This document shows positions 35,451-43,624 of a stretch of DNA of 64,000 nt, piece by piece. Origin of the DNA: Fundicoccus_A sp052115865 (GTDB lineage: Bacteria > Bacillota > Bacilli > Lactobacillales > Aerococcaceae); contig NZ_JBQKME010000004.1 of NCBI RefSeq assembly GCF_052115865.1, forward strand, positions 124,001-188,000, read 5' to 3'. Position numbers and translations under genes: made by a program. The notes under the pieces are model-generated. The model searched no databases, had not been told where the DNA came from, and saw only the letters and a program-made list of their open reading frames with translations. Numbering within the stretch: position 1 is the first letter of the stretch; the number at the start of each line of letters is the position of its first letter.

Positions 35451-36485
35451 GTGAAAAGATTTATTAATTCAAATATTCTAAAAATTGTTTTTTTATTTTC
35501 AATTTTATTTACAAATAATTACTTTGTAAAAGCGGAAAACCAGATAATTGATTCTAGTGGTTTTTCAATAACAACACAATTGCCTAAATCTGCACCTGAA
35601 GTAGGAAAAGGTGAATTGTATGTTGAAGTCAATGATAATAAACCTTATTTTACAAATAATGATTTGACAATAGCAGATCCATGGATTGAGTTTAGTCAAT
35701 TGGATGACTATGGACGTACTGGTCCAGCCAATGCCGTTTTGAATGCAGATTTAATACCAGCAGAAAAGCGTGGGAATGTATCTAAAATTACTCCTAGTGG
35801 ATGGCAGCAAGTTCAGTATGATGGACAGTATTTATATAATCGGAGTCATTTGCTTGGATTTCAATTAATTGGAGATGGCATTCCAGAACTTAACTTAATG
35901 ACTGGAACACGTGAATTTAATGCGGATGGAATGGTACCTTTTGAGAATTTTGTGGCGATGGTTATCGAATCAGGATTAACCGTAAGATATCGTGTAACGC
36001 CATTTTATGAAGGTGGTAATGCATTAGCAAGTGGTATCTTCATGGAAGGATTTTCAATAGAGGATAATGGTGAAAGTTTATCATTTAACTTGTATATACC
36101 TAATAGACAGACTGGTATAGCCATCGATTATGGGACTGGTTTAAGTATAGAAGGGGATGCGATCACCCAAACGGATACAGGCCATGATTCTTATAGGCAA
36201 ACCGAAACTGTTTTGCATTATTCTTTTAACCGAGATGGTAGCTTAAATAATAATCAAACAGTCAATCATTCAACTACTACATCCGAATCAATTGTCGAAA
36301 ACAAAACAGCTACTGAAGAAAAATCATTGACTGCTCAATATATTGTGAATACAAATACGGGAAAATTTCATTACCATTATTGTTCCAGTGTGGATCAAAT
36401 GGCTGAACATAACAAGATGCCTATGGATGATTATGACGCAATTATTAATATGGGGTATGTTCCATGTAAAAGATGTAATCCTTAA
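35451..36485 (+). CDS. Secreted DNA/RNA non-specific endonuclease with C-terminal zinc-binding-like domain
   Basis: A signal peptide (FINSNILKIVFLFSILFTNNYFVKA) is followed by a beta-beta-alpha metal nuclease domain with the catalytic motif as NRSHLLGFQL, a variant of the usual DRGH, and NLMTGTREFNADGM. After a linker, the last 50 residues (YIVNTNTGKFHYHYCSS... VPCKRCNP) form a cysteine-containing module often fused to such nucleases. GTG at 35451 is favoured because AAAGGG lies at the right distance; ATG at 35442 is too close. Roles could be DNA uptake or nutrient nuclease. Confidence 0.88.
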   Translation: MKRFINSNILKIVFLFSILFTNNYFVKAENQIIDSSGFSITTQLPKSAPEVGKGELYVEVNDNKPYFTNNDLTIADPWIEFSQLDDYGRTGPANAVLNADLIPAEKRGNVSKITPSGWQQVQYDGQYLYNRSHLLGFQLIGDGIPELNLMTGTREFNADGMVPFENFVAMVIESGLTVRYRVTPFYEGGNALASGIFMEGFSIEDNGESLSFNLYIPNRQTGIAIDYGTGLSIEGDAITQTDTGHDSYRQTETVLHYSFNRDGSLNNNQTVNHSTTTSESIVENKTATEEKSLTAQYIVNTNTGKFHYHYCSSVDQMAEHNKMPMDDYDAIINMGYVPCKRCNP

Positions 36486-37156
36486 AAACAACATTTTGAA
36501 ATTATTAAAAAGAATGACTAGCTGCTTTATTTTTATATTATGCTACTCATTTTTTGAAAGTTGAATAGTTATTTCATTGGGAAATAATTTAGTTAAAGCA
36601 TTTTCTAAGTATTATTAAAGTTTTGCAATTATCGATTTTTTTATTTTGTAAGATATAGTTTATCTTCTATCTAAATTATCGATGGTATTTATTGGCTTAA
36701 ATGTTTTGCTTTACTTACGTGTAAGTACTTTTATTTCTATGTTTGTAGAACAATATATTGCTGTCATAGGTTTACTAATTTTCTTTGTCAGTGGTGGTTT
36801 TGCTTTTGTTTCGCAAACATCATTTAATCTAAATTGGATATTACTATTTAATTATCTTAATACGATTTCTATTGTAACAGGTGAAAGTGCAATACTTAGT
36901 GAGATGCCAAATCTAAATGATTATGGGACTATTGTGTTATTAGTTTGAATTATATTTTTCGATATTTTGTGTCGAATTCGGACTAAGTATATGAAAGTGA
37001 TTCAATAGAATGATAATATGCTACAAGCTTTTATGGATTGGCTTGTTGCATATTATTTTTATGCAGCTTAGTGAAGACTTTAAATAATTTATAGAATTAA
37101 AATAATATAATATATATTATGTAAACCCAAATTTGATAAATTAAAATAAACGATTA
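36486..37156. other. Gene-poor AT-rich region with a decayed membrane-protein fragment
   Basis: The only notable frame is 36682-36948 (+), 88 residues with two hydrophobic segments (AVIGLLIFFVSGGFAFVSQ; LNWILLFNYLNTISIV). It has no ribosome binding site and no clear family, and looks like the tail of a lost permease. The rest shows nothing I can support. Confidence 0.4.
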
Positions 37157-37480
37157 AATTAACGAAAGTTCATTAACTTAATTCGCTCTCTTCTCTCTTT
37201 TAAAGATAAAAGGTCTTTGCGTATCCTTTATCGCTCCACTCAATGATAATTAAAAAATTCATTGTGTATCATGGCAATAAAATAGCTGATATTGGCTTTC
37301 TTGGCGCATTATCTTTCACAGCATAGCAGGTAGTTTCTTCTACCGATAGTCCGCATTTCACCGACTGGCTTTTATTTACAATAGGTCTGCTAAGACCTGT
37401 TAGGTAATAATCGAAAATTACCATTCATTTGTCAATGAACAATTAAGAGAACATCCATTCGGCTCTCGTTAATGAAAGTT
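37157..37480 (-). ncRNA. Candidate structured non-coding RNA of about 310 nt
   Basis: Inside very AT-rich DNA this block is visibly richer in G and C, has no sustained frame, and is dense in hairpins. TTCATTAAC (37169-37177) and GTTAATGAA (37468-37476) close it. Inside are GGTAG/CTACC (37329-37344), AGGTCT/AGACCT (37383-37398), GGTAAT/ATTACC (37403-37422), TTCATT/AATGAA (37424-37439) and GAGA/TCTC (37447-37467). Strand is chosen because the upstream HTH gene is also on minus. Imperfect direct repeats TTAACGAAAGTT (37159-37170) and TTAATGAAAGTT (37469-37480) flank it. It is not RNase P, tmRNA or SRP RNA as far as I can tell. Family unknown. Confidence 0.55.
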
Positions 37481-37687
37481 TACCAAATTGTTTACTATAA
37501 ATCAAGTTAATATTGAATATTTTAGATAATTAAATATTGCTCTTAAAGCTTAGTGTTGCAAGATATTTCTCCTAATACTAAATGTTAACTAAATATATTA
37601 AATGTAAATTAAGCTTTAAATGTTCATTTGAGTGTTGAATTGTAACGTATGGGCAAAGAAACAGAATTTTATTTATATTTTATTTTT

Positions 37688-37999
37688 TTAATAAAATTTT
37701 TTGTTTCTAAGATCTCTCATATCACGCATTGCACCTGCATATTTCACAATGTCCTCAAGTAAGAAAATACGGTGCGCGCGATACTTTCCTTTACCATATT
37801 CATGCACTAATCTCAACGTCCCTCTATCAACCGCAGTGACTAATTGTCCGTTATGCACATCTGCCAAATGCGTGGCTTCTGTTTGATTAGTTGTATATTT
37901 GTTTAATAATACTTCCAGTGCTTGTATCTTTTCTTCCCTCTTGAACGATTCGAAGAGGTGTAATAGTTCCTCTACATTTTGTGATTTTTCCATTTTCAT
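37688..37999 (-). CDS. Small putative DNA-binding protein (HTH-like)
   Basis: The 103-residue product has an N-terminal helical half (NVEELLHLFESFKREEKIQALEVLLNKY) and a C-terminal half (LVTAVDRGTLRLVHEYGKGKYRAHRIFLLEDIVKY) that reads like an excisionase- or MerR-like winged helix. GTGGGAG lies upstream of ATG. It overlaps the end of the recombinase-like frame by 113 bases and precedes the candidate RNA. Neighbouring an integrase-like gene, an Xis or regulator role is plausible but unproven. Confidence 0.6.
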   Translation of the reverse strand: MKMEKSQNVEELLHLFESFKREEKIQALEVLLNKYTTNQTEATHLADVHNGQLVTAVDRGTLRLVHEYGKGKYRAHRIFLLEDIVKYAGAMRDMRDLRNKKFY

Positions 38000-38852
38000 T
38001 ATCTCCCACTCTGACTCTTAGTTTGTTTATCTCTAATTGTCCTTTTTGTAAAAAATTATCAGTTAGTGTGTTAAATCGAATTATCTGCTTGATATTGCCT
38101 ATACCCATATAATTAGCAATATATATTTCTGGTATCCCTGCATTTAAACAATCTAGTACAAAACGATTTCGTAAATTCGTTGGATTTGTATAGATATCGT
38201 ACCGCTTAAGTTTTTCAAAGACCTTTGTGATATGATGTTTTTTTATGGCTTTATTATTTTTATCTAATAAGAGAAATTCATTCATTGATTGGTATTTTTC
38301 TTCATAGTAATTAAAAAAACAGGTCCTGTCGTACTTGTATAAACTTATTTGTAGCTCTTTATTATTTTTAACAAATCTCACAGTAGAATTTTTAAGGTCT
38401 ACATCACTCATTTTTAATTCAATTATATCTTTGGGTATCATTCCATGGTTCATTATTAATATTAGAATTATTTTTTCGTATTGATCAAACTTAGTTGAAT
38501 TTTTAACTAACAAATCAATTTTATTGGTATGTTTTTTGCTTGTGCAGACTGGTAACTTATTATATTTAAGTGATTTAAAATAATATATACGTTGCAAATC
38601 TGGATTTATATTTTCAATTGAAAGATAGTTAAAAAATATTTTCATTGAAGATAATTCACTATTATACGAGCTTTTTGTTTTTTTATCCTTGATGTATTCT
38701 AAATAAGTATAGATGTCCTTAATTTTAACACTTTCGGTATCTAAAGATTGTTGAGATATAAAACGATTAAATTTTTGAGCATAATGCAAATGTGTAGTAA
38801 TTGAATTACTACTATACCCTTTTTCTTGTAAGTATTCTGAATAATATTTCAT
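37887..38852 (-). CDS. Tyrosine-recombinase-like protein lacking most catalytic residues
   Basis: The fold is recognisable: an N-terminal SAM-like domain (YYSEYLQEKGYSSNSITTHLHYAQKFNRFI) and a catalytic-domain skeleton. Aligned by eye, the first catalytic Arg of G-L-R is Ile in HGMIPKDIIEL, the HxLR box reads PTNLRNRF (His lost, Arg kept), LGH reads YMGI, and the nucleophile Tyr is Phe in QIIRFNTL. It is probably inactive as a recombinase, as described for streptococcal XerD-like proteins. Its last 40 residues overlap the HTH gene, so a late frameshift is possible. Confidence 0.65.
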   Translation of the reverse strand: MKYYSEYLQEKGYSSNSITTHLHYAQKFNRFISQQSLDTESVKIKDIYTYLEYIKDKKTKSSYNSELSSMKIFFNYLSIENINPDLQRIYYFKSLKYNKLPVCTSKKHTNKIDLLVKNSTKFDQYEKIILILIMNHGMIPKDIIELKMSDVDLKNSTVRFVKNNKELQISLYKYDRTCFFNYYEEKYQSMNEFLLLDKNNKAIKKHHITKVFEKLKRYDIYTNPTNLRNRFVLDCLNAGIPEIYIANYMGIGNIKQIIRFNTLTDNFLQKGQLEINKLRVRVGDNENGKITKCRGTITPLRIVQEGRKDTSTGSIIKQIYN

Positions 38853-40243
38853 AGAATTACACCTTCTCTTCTAACAACCATTCTATCATGTTTTCGCTTG
38901 CTTTTTAAATTGTAATAGAAAGACGAAACGTTATTAAATTAACATTTGAATTTTAGATATTGAGTTGTATTAAATCTATTCCGGTAGTTTCTAAAAAGAA
39001 ATGTATAAGAAGATTTTATGGAACATGAACTAAGCTACTGATAATGAAAACATATTAAAGTAAATGGTTTAATCTTCAACCGAACAAGGAAAGAATAGTG
39101 CCCTATTGTAATTTCTTGTTTTCACGTATATATTAAATTTATTTAAAGGAGCTTTGATTTGACGTTTGGACTCTTGAGTAAGTTATTTTACGAAGCAATG
39201 GAAGAAACTTCATTTGAGGATTATTTAAAGGAAAACTATTGCTAACTTTAGATGGTGGTATTTCACTGGGAGCTTGCTGGAATTTTTATTTTCTTTATAG
39301 ATAAAGATGAAAGTGCTAAACATGTTTATATTAGATATAAGCACACTCGTATAAAGTCTGTTTGTTTTTTGAAAATTAACTATAATGTTTTGCTATTTAA
39401 CAAGTACATTTTGTATAAAATATAATAATAAGGAAGTAGAGAATATAAATGACCCTACTTTCTTATTTGTTAATGCTTTTTTTCATTACAATTCAACTAG
39501 CATAATCTTTTATATTTCAACTGACCCTCTACTTATGTGAAAAATATTACCGCAGTAACTTTTAATAATTCCGTCTCAATATCTGCGATTAGATTTAGAG
39601 ACGTCTATCGCTGCTTATTGCATTGAAACGCTTCAAATAAATTCTGTCCTATTTCTTCCATGTACATACGCATTCACAGAATGTAAACATAATTTGAGTC
39701 CTTAAAAAAATTATTCAATATAATTGTGTTTAATAAGAAAAAAATCATTTAGCCATTTTCTGTCATTATAGTTTCTAGCAGACTTAAACAGTAAACGATC
39801 ATATAAAACGCCCTTTAATAATCAAACTAAATGATGTTCGTGTTATGAAGTGTAAATATTTTTAAGTGAGATTTTATAAATTATTGCTGATATTGTTCTT
39901 ATGTTTGTCATTAATTCGCAGATAGATTGATTGACTGATTATTTTTTAGGTTGATTCAATATATTGTGGAGATGTAAAGACTCAAACCTATAAATAGGCC
40001 GACTTGAGAGTGCGGAATAATCACTATTTAACACTTACAAAAAGCAGCTAACTTTTTTAATTGTTAACTGCTGTATTATTTTTAAATTCGCTTGAAGTGA
40101 AACTGAATTTTCGCCACTTTTGAAAAAAATGTTGTTTTCATCATCAATTTTAATTTACAAATGGAAATAAGCATGAAATTTCTTATTAGTTTCCTACCTG
40201 ATAAGTGTTCTCAATTATATAATTTCACTTTTATATAACAATT
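38853..40243. other. Gene-poor, AT-rich decayed region
   Basis: There is no gene of normal size in 1.4 kb. Visible structures are a hairpin CGTCTC (39572-39577) with GAGACG (39598-39603), and a terminator-like hairpin AGCAG...CTGCT at about 40044-40073 followed by TATTATTTTT. A short peptide frame lies at 39159-39245. Otherwise I see nothing I can support. Confidence 0.5.
39159..39245 (+). CDS. Possible 28-residue peptide
   Basis: TTG at 39159, with AAAGGAGC 8-15 bases upstream, opens a frame for a small acidic peptide (begins TFGLLSKLFYEAMEE, ends with Cys). A different frame directly after it contains LTLDGGISLGACW, which resembles a double-glycine leader junction of bacteriocin or pheromone precursors. 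A single frameshift would fuse the two. This is speculative. Confidence 0.25.
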   Translation: MTFGLLSKLFYEAMEETSFEDYLKENYC

Positions 40244-40623
40244 CTATGTAAACTTTAATGGCTCTTCATTTATTTTGAGATAAAGTAACATATCCGTATT
40301 AATATCCAAAATATCAATGAAAGTATTACAATCAATAGTATTATTAATACCTATTTTAAAGGTAGCATTAGAAGAATAATTTATATCAAGATGATTTAAA
40401 GGATGAGTAAATTTCCATTCTCACGTTCCTTATCATAATCATACCTTAAGTATCCCGATTCAAATACTAGTAATTCCTTTAATATTTGCCATATTTGATC
40501 TTTGTTTGGTCTTGTGTCGAAACTAGATAATATTTGCATTATTTCAGAGTCTAAATCAAGCACTCCTTGATTGTTGGATATGTCGCTCTTAAAGAGCCAT
40601 CTCATCGGACTTAAATGAACCAC
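40244..40623 (-). pseudogene. Small immunity-like protein, frame-shifted at 40412-40414
   Basis: The frame starting at 40623 runs through MRWLFKSDISNNQGVLDLDSE, IMQILSSFDTRPNKDQIWQILKEL and YDYDKERENGN before a stop. Adding one A to the A3 run at 40412-40414 continues it as KFTHPLNHLDINYSSNATFKIG to NTDMLLYLKINEEPLKFT and TAG at 40244-40246. The repaired protein of about 126 residues has the size and acidic character of immunity proteins of polymorphic toxins, but I cannot name the family. No ribosome binding site is clear, so the 5' end may be lost. Confidence 0.5.
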
Positions 40624-40662
40624 TTAAAACGCTCACTCTTGAGCCAGATAAATCGGGCCATT

Positions 40663-40686
40663 GAACCATTTTCATGGTTCTTTTTT
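40663..40686 (+). terminator. Terminator-like hairpin
   Basis: GAACCA (40663-40668) pairs with TGGTTC (40675-40680), then six T residues. No plus-strand gene precedes it, so it is probably a leftover of a deleted gene. Confidence 0.6.
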
Positions 40687-40703
40687 ATATTTAGTTACTA
40701 ATA

Positions 40704-40722
40704 ATTAATTCTATTCCCATTC
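40704..40722 (-). other. Second, degenerate copy of the guaA stop-codon sequence (possible att remnant)
   Basis: ATTAATTCTATTCCCATTC matches the guaA-end copy at 40853-40871 in 17 of 19 positions and on the minus strand also reads Glu-Trp-Glu-stop. The two copies are 149 bp apart in direct orientation, as expected when elements insert repeatedly at one attachment site. Confidence 0.45.
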
Positions 40723-40852
40723 TTCTCCTCAAGTCACGAAATGTTCCTATTCGTCACATTTCTGTTCTTGATACGCAGATGGGCCGTCAACAACTCTGCT
40801 TTCGCTTATCAGCTTAGCATTCGTTGGATGGACGTAGAATTAATCACTTGTG

Positions 40853-40889
40853 ATTAATTCTACTCCCACTCAATAGTCCCTGGCGGCTT
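40853..40889 (-). other. 3'-terminal fragment of guaA, probable integration (att) site scar
   Basis: On the minus strand 40889-40860 encodes KPPGTIEWE followed by TAG, the nearly invariant C-terminus of GMP synthase. The sequence upstream does not continue as GMP synthase in any way I recognise, so only the last few codons are present. The 3' end of guaA is a documented target of integrative elements, which carry a copy of this end to restore the gene. The fragment is best read as an attachment-site copy left by such an element. Confidence 0.7.
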
Positions 40890-41093
40890 ATCCAATTCTC
40901 CTTTTAAAATATATTTTGTTACAAAAATAGTATAACGGTAGATTGTTTAAATTCAGTAAATATCATGTAAATTTTACGTAAATATAACTAAATTTTATAT
41001 CATAATTTAATACCTATTTTTTAAGACTCCTATAATAATGCACTTAGATTGATTTTAAATATGAAAGATTTTTCATATATTTCATCAAAAAAA

Positions 41094-42952
41094 GGGGCTG
41101 GGCAATAAGTCCCAACAACACTTAGACCAAACAATATAAATAACCATCTCAGTCGATTTCAAATTACTGTGATGGTTATTTTCATTTTATAGAGAATCTT
41201 TCTAGTATTACCCAATCTGAGTGATACCTTTTTTAAGGATGCCACTCAACTTTGTTAAATTCATGCTCATTAGAAGCAGTCCGAGATCATTTCTCACCCC
41301 GACTTCTCCTCTGACATGAACTCTACGCACACCAAAGTTACGCTTCATACGCCCGAAAACCGTCTCAACATCAATCTTACGTTGAGCGTATTTTCGTTTG
41401 CCTGAATCGCTTTCTAATGCTTCTTTTGCTTGGTTTTTGTAGAAGTCCCACACGGCATTGATACTGATTGTCCGTTGATGACCTGAAGGTGTCAGCACAA
41501 GGGTGTCTAGTTCTGGACTGGCTTGCGTTTTATCTGCTTTATACACTTTGAAATCCCGTGTAAAGCCTGATTTGTCGGTCCGTTGGCTGTGATGGCTAAA
41601 ACTAAATTGGACACCATCATGATCAACGTAACAGTCTAACACTTCATCATAGGCACAATTGTGTCGTTTGGTTGGATCGTTTTTATAAGCTTTTGTTTGT
41701 TCTTTGCGGTACATGCCATGAGGAATTAACGCTTCTTTTTCTAACTCGTTCATTAGGTAAGCGTAATTTTCCTCACTTCCATACCCTGCATCAGCTACAA
41801 TACTTTTGAATAAACTTAACGTTGGTAGCGACTCAAGAAAAGGCCGTAAGGTCCGAGAATCACCTGGATTCGGAAAAATTTCAAACCCAACTACATACTG
41901 ATCATTGGTCGCAATTTGGAGATTATATCCCGGTTTCAATTCACGGTTTTTCATAGGATCTTCTTTCATGCACATAAAGGTCGCACTAGTGTCTGTTTTT
42001 GAGTAACTATTTCGACCTTGGAATGTTGCGTTCGCCTGCTCATAACGCTGCTTGCGAGGTAAGAAATTAGTCACAAGCTTTCTCAAATGTTTTTTGATTG
42101 TGCGACGCTCCCGTTTATTCGCAGAACCACCTTTAATGGCCTTTGCTTCTGCCTCAATCACTTCATCTAACGTTCCAATGCGTGCTTCAGCTGCTTGAAT
42201 CATTTGATTCAAGGCTTGACTAGTATTTAATTCATCCTCAGCCATCGCTAAGGCAACCTTGCGTTCAATGAGTTCGTCATACAGTGCTTTGATATCTGCA
42301 TCCAATTTCGCTTCATATTTTTCGACCGCTTTACGCCAAACAAAAGAATACTTATTGGCATCCGCTTCTACTTTAGTCCCATCTACAAATAAAGCCTCAT
42401 CTTTCAAATAGCCATGTTCACTCAAAAGAAACGTGAAGTAGATAAATGTCTTTTGAACCAATAATGACGTTTCTGGCTGGACACGAAACGAATTAATCGA
42501 GCGATAACAGATATATTCATCGTGAGTTAACCACTTCATCGGAATCAACTCTTCATTCATTTGTACGATTTTACGGCCGCTGAAAGTGGCACGAGAATAA
42601 GCAAATAATAACATTTTGAGTAACATGCGCGGATGGTGAGCGGGACGACCTGTTAACGCAGGCGCATGAGTGAACTCTTCATCCGGGATTGAGTCAACAA
42701 ATAGACTGATAAAACGCGCATCGTGAGTGAGCGGGATATCAAAATCAAGATTTAGTACTAACGAACAATCGGGTGTGTTATAATTTTTATACATGGAAGG
42801 TCCTCCTTTTTTTGGTCCCTATGGTTTTGTGGTTATTACTATTATACCACGGAGGCGCTTCCATTTTAATTTTAACTAATCAAAAAAACGGGTTTCTCAC
42901 AGTGATTGTGGAAACCCGTTTTTCTATTTTAGAGAAGTTTTTGCCCAGCCCC
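41094..42952 (-). mobile_element. IS1182-family insertion sequence, apparently complete
   Basis: Perfect 12-bp terminal inverted repeats GGGGCTGGGCAA (41094-41105) and TTGCCCAGCCCC (42941-42952) enclose one transposase gene. I could not find a convincing target duplication. The element lies 10 bases downstream of the stop codon of the exported-protein gene pair, so it did not break that operon. Confidence 0.88.
41208..42794 (-). CDS. IS1182-family transposase
   Basis: The 528-residue DDE transposase has the DUF772-type N-terminus (LTHDARFISLFVDSIPDEEF... GRPAHHPRMLLKMLLFAYSR), the catalytic Asp regions LFVDGTKVEADANKYSFVW and IVADAGYGSEENYAYL, and the Glu region KIDVETVFGRMKRNFGVRRVHVRG. The frame is intact, so the element may be active. 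Confidence 0.93.
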   Translation of the reverse strand: MYKNYNTPDCSLVLNLDFDIPLTHDARFISLFVDSIPDEEFTHAPALTGRPAHHPRMLLKMLLFAYSRATFSGRKIVQMNEELIPMKWLTHDEYICYRSINSFRVQPETSLLVQKTFIYFTFLLSEHGYLKDEALFVDGTKVEADANKYSFVWRKAVEKYEAKLDADIKALYDELIERKVALAMAEDELNTSQALNQMIQAAEARIGTLDEVIEAEAKAIKGGSANKRERRTIKKHLRKLVTNFLPRKQRYEQANATFQGRNSYSKTDTSATFMCMKEDPMKNRELKPGYNLQIATNDQYVVGFEIFPNPGDSRTLRPFLESLPTLSLFKSIVADAGYGSEENYAYLMNELEKEALIPHGMYRKEQTKAYKNDPTKRHNCAYDEVLDCYVDHDGVQFSFSHHSQRTDKSGFTRDFKVYKADKTQASPELDTLVLTPSGHQRTISINAVWDFYKNQAKEALESDSGKRKYAQRKIDVETVFGRMKRNFGVRRVHVRGEVGVRNDLGLLLMSMNLTKLSGILKKGITQIG

Positions 42953-42962
42953 TTGCAGAACA

Positions 42963-43622
42963 CTAGAACATTGACATATACATTGAGGCAAAATAGAGAC
43001 TAACTAATATTAAGAATATTCCGCCTACTTTTGTGGTAAAAATATAAAATTCACTCGGTTCTGCATCTTTAATCGTCAATCTCACTGAAAATCTTGATAT
43101 TTCTTCAGCGAATTTAAAGACAAGAATCCCAATAATCAATAAAACAAAGACTCTCAAAGATGATAAGAGGATGGAGAAATTATTGTTGCGTATTTCGGCT
43201 TGATTCTCTTTAGCATTGGCATAAGCGACATTTAATACTCCATCCAGTATATCTGAATCTTGATCTTTAGCTACCACTTCATTATCCTTGATTTCATAAG
43301 CAATGGTTTCATTAGGACTGATAAATTCTTTAGTTAAGAAATTCAGTTTACCAGTCACATTGTTAATATCCTCATTGTTGTCAATGGTCATAATTGTATT
43401 AAGGAAGATGGTGTGGCTGATACTCTGTAGCCTCTCATACTCAGGAACACTCCCCGCTTGGCTTTGATTAATTCCTTCATATTTTTCTGCTTGTTCAAGA
43501 GCTACTTCATTTAAGGCTTCATAGCGGGTAGCGACAGGAACGGTGGGCCAAAAGGAATGAATCCAGGAACCTACTAAAGCAATCAATACCACTCCCAGTA
43601 ATATGTAATACCATTTTTTCAT
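42963..43622 (-). CDS. Membrane protein of unknown function
   Basis: The 219-residue protein has an N-terminal hydrophobic helix (WYYILLGVVLIALVGSWI), an extracytoplasmic helical region, and two further hydrophobic stretches (SSLRVFVLLIIGILVFKFA; TKVGGIFLILVSLYFASMYM). It starts 2 bases after the exported protein at 43625-45409 and is surely co-transcribed. I recognise no family. Confidence 0.72.
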   Translation of the reverse strand: MKKWYYILLGVVLIALVGSWIHSFWPTVPVATRYEALNEVALEQAEKYEGINQSQAGSVPEYERLQSISHTIFLNTIMTIDNNEDINNVTGKLNFLTKEFISPNETIAYEIKDNEVVAKDQDSDILDGVLNVAYANAKENQAEIRNNNFSILLSSLRVFVLLIIGILVFKFAEEISRFSVRLTIKDAEPSEFYIFTTKVGGIFLILVSLYFASMYMSMF

Positions 43623-43624
43623 AT

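Noticed and set aside
37157..37480. RNase P RNA, tmRNA, SRP RNA or a T-box
   Set aside because: None of the sequence hallmarks I know for these classes (for example GAGGAAAGTCC of RNase P or the T-box AGGGTGGNACC) is present.
37157..37480. Retron msr-msd RNA
   Set aside because: The closing inverted repeat and hairpins are suggestive, but no reverse transcriptase is encoded anywhere near.
38005..38013. CTCCCACTC, a 9-base match to the guaA-end core, as the other att site
   Set aside because: Nine bases overlapping the ribosome binding site region of the HTH gene is too short to claim; the match does not extend.
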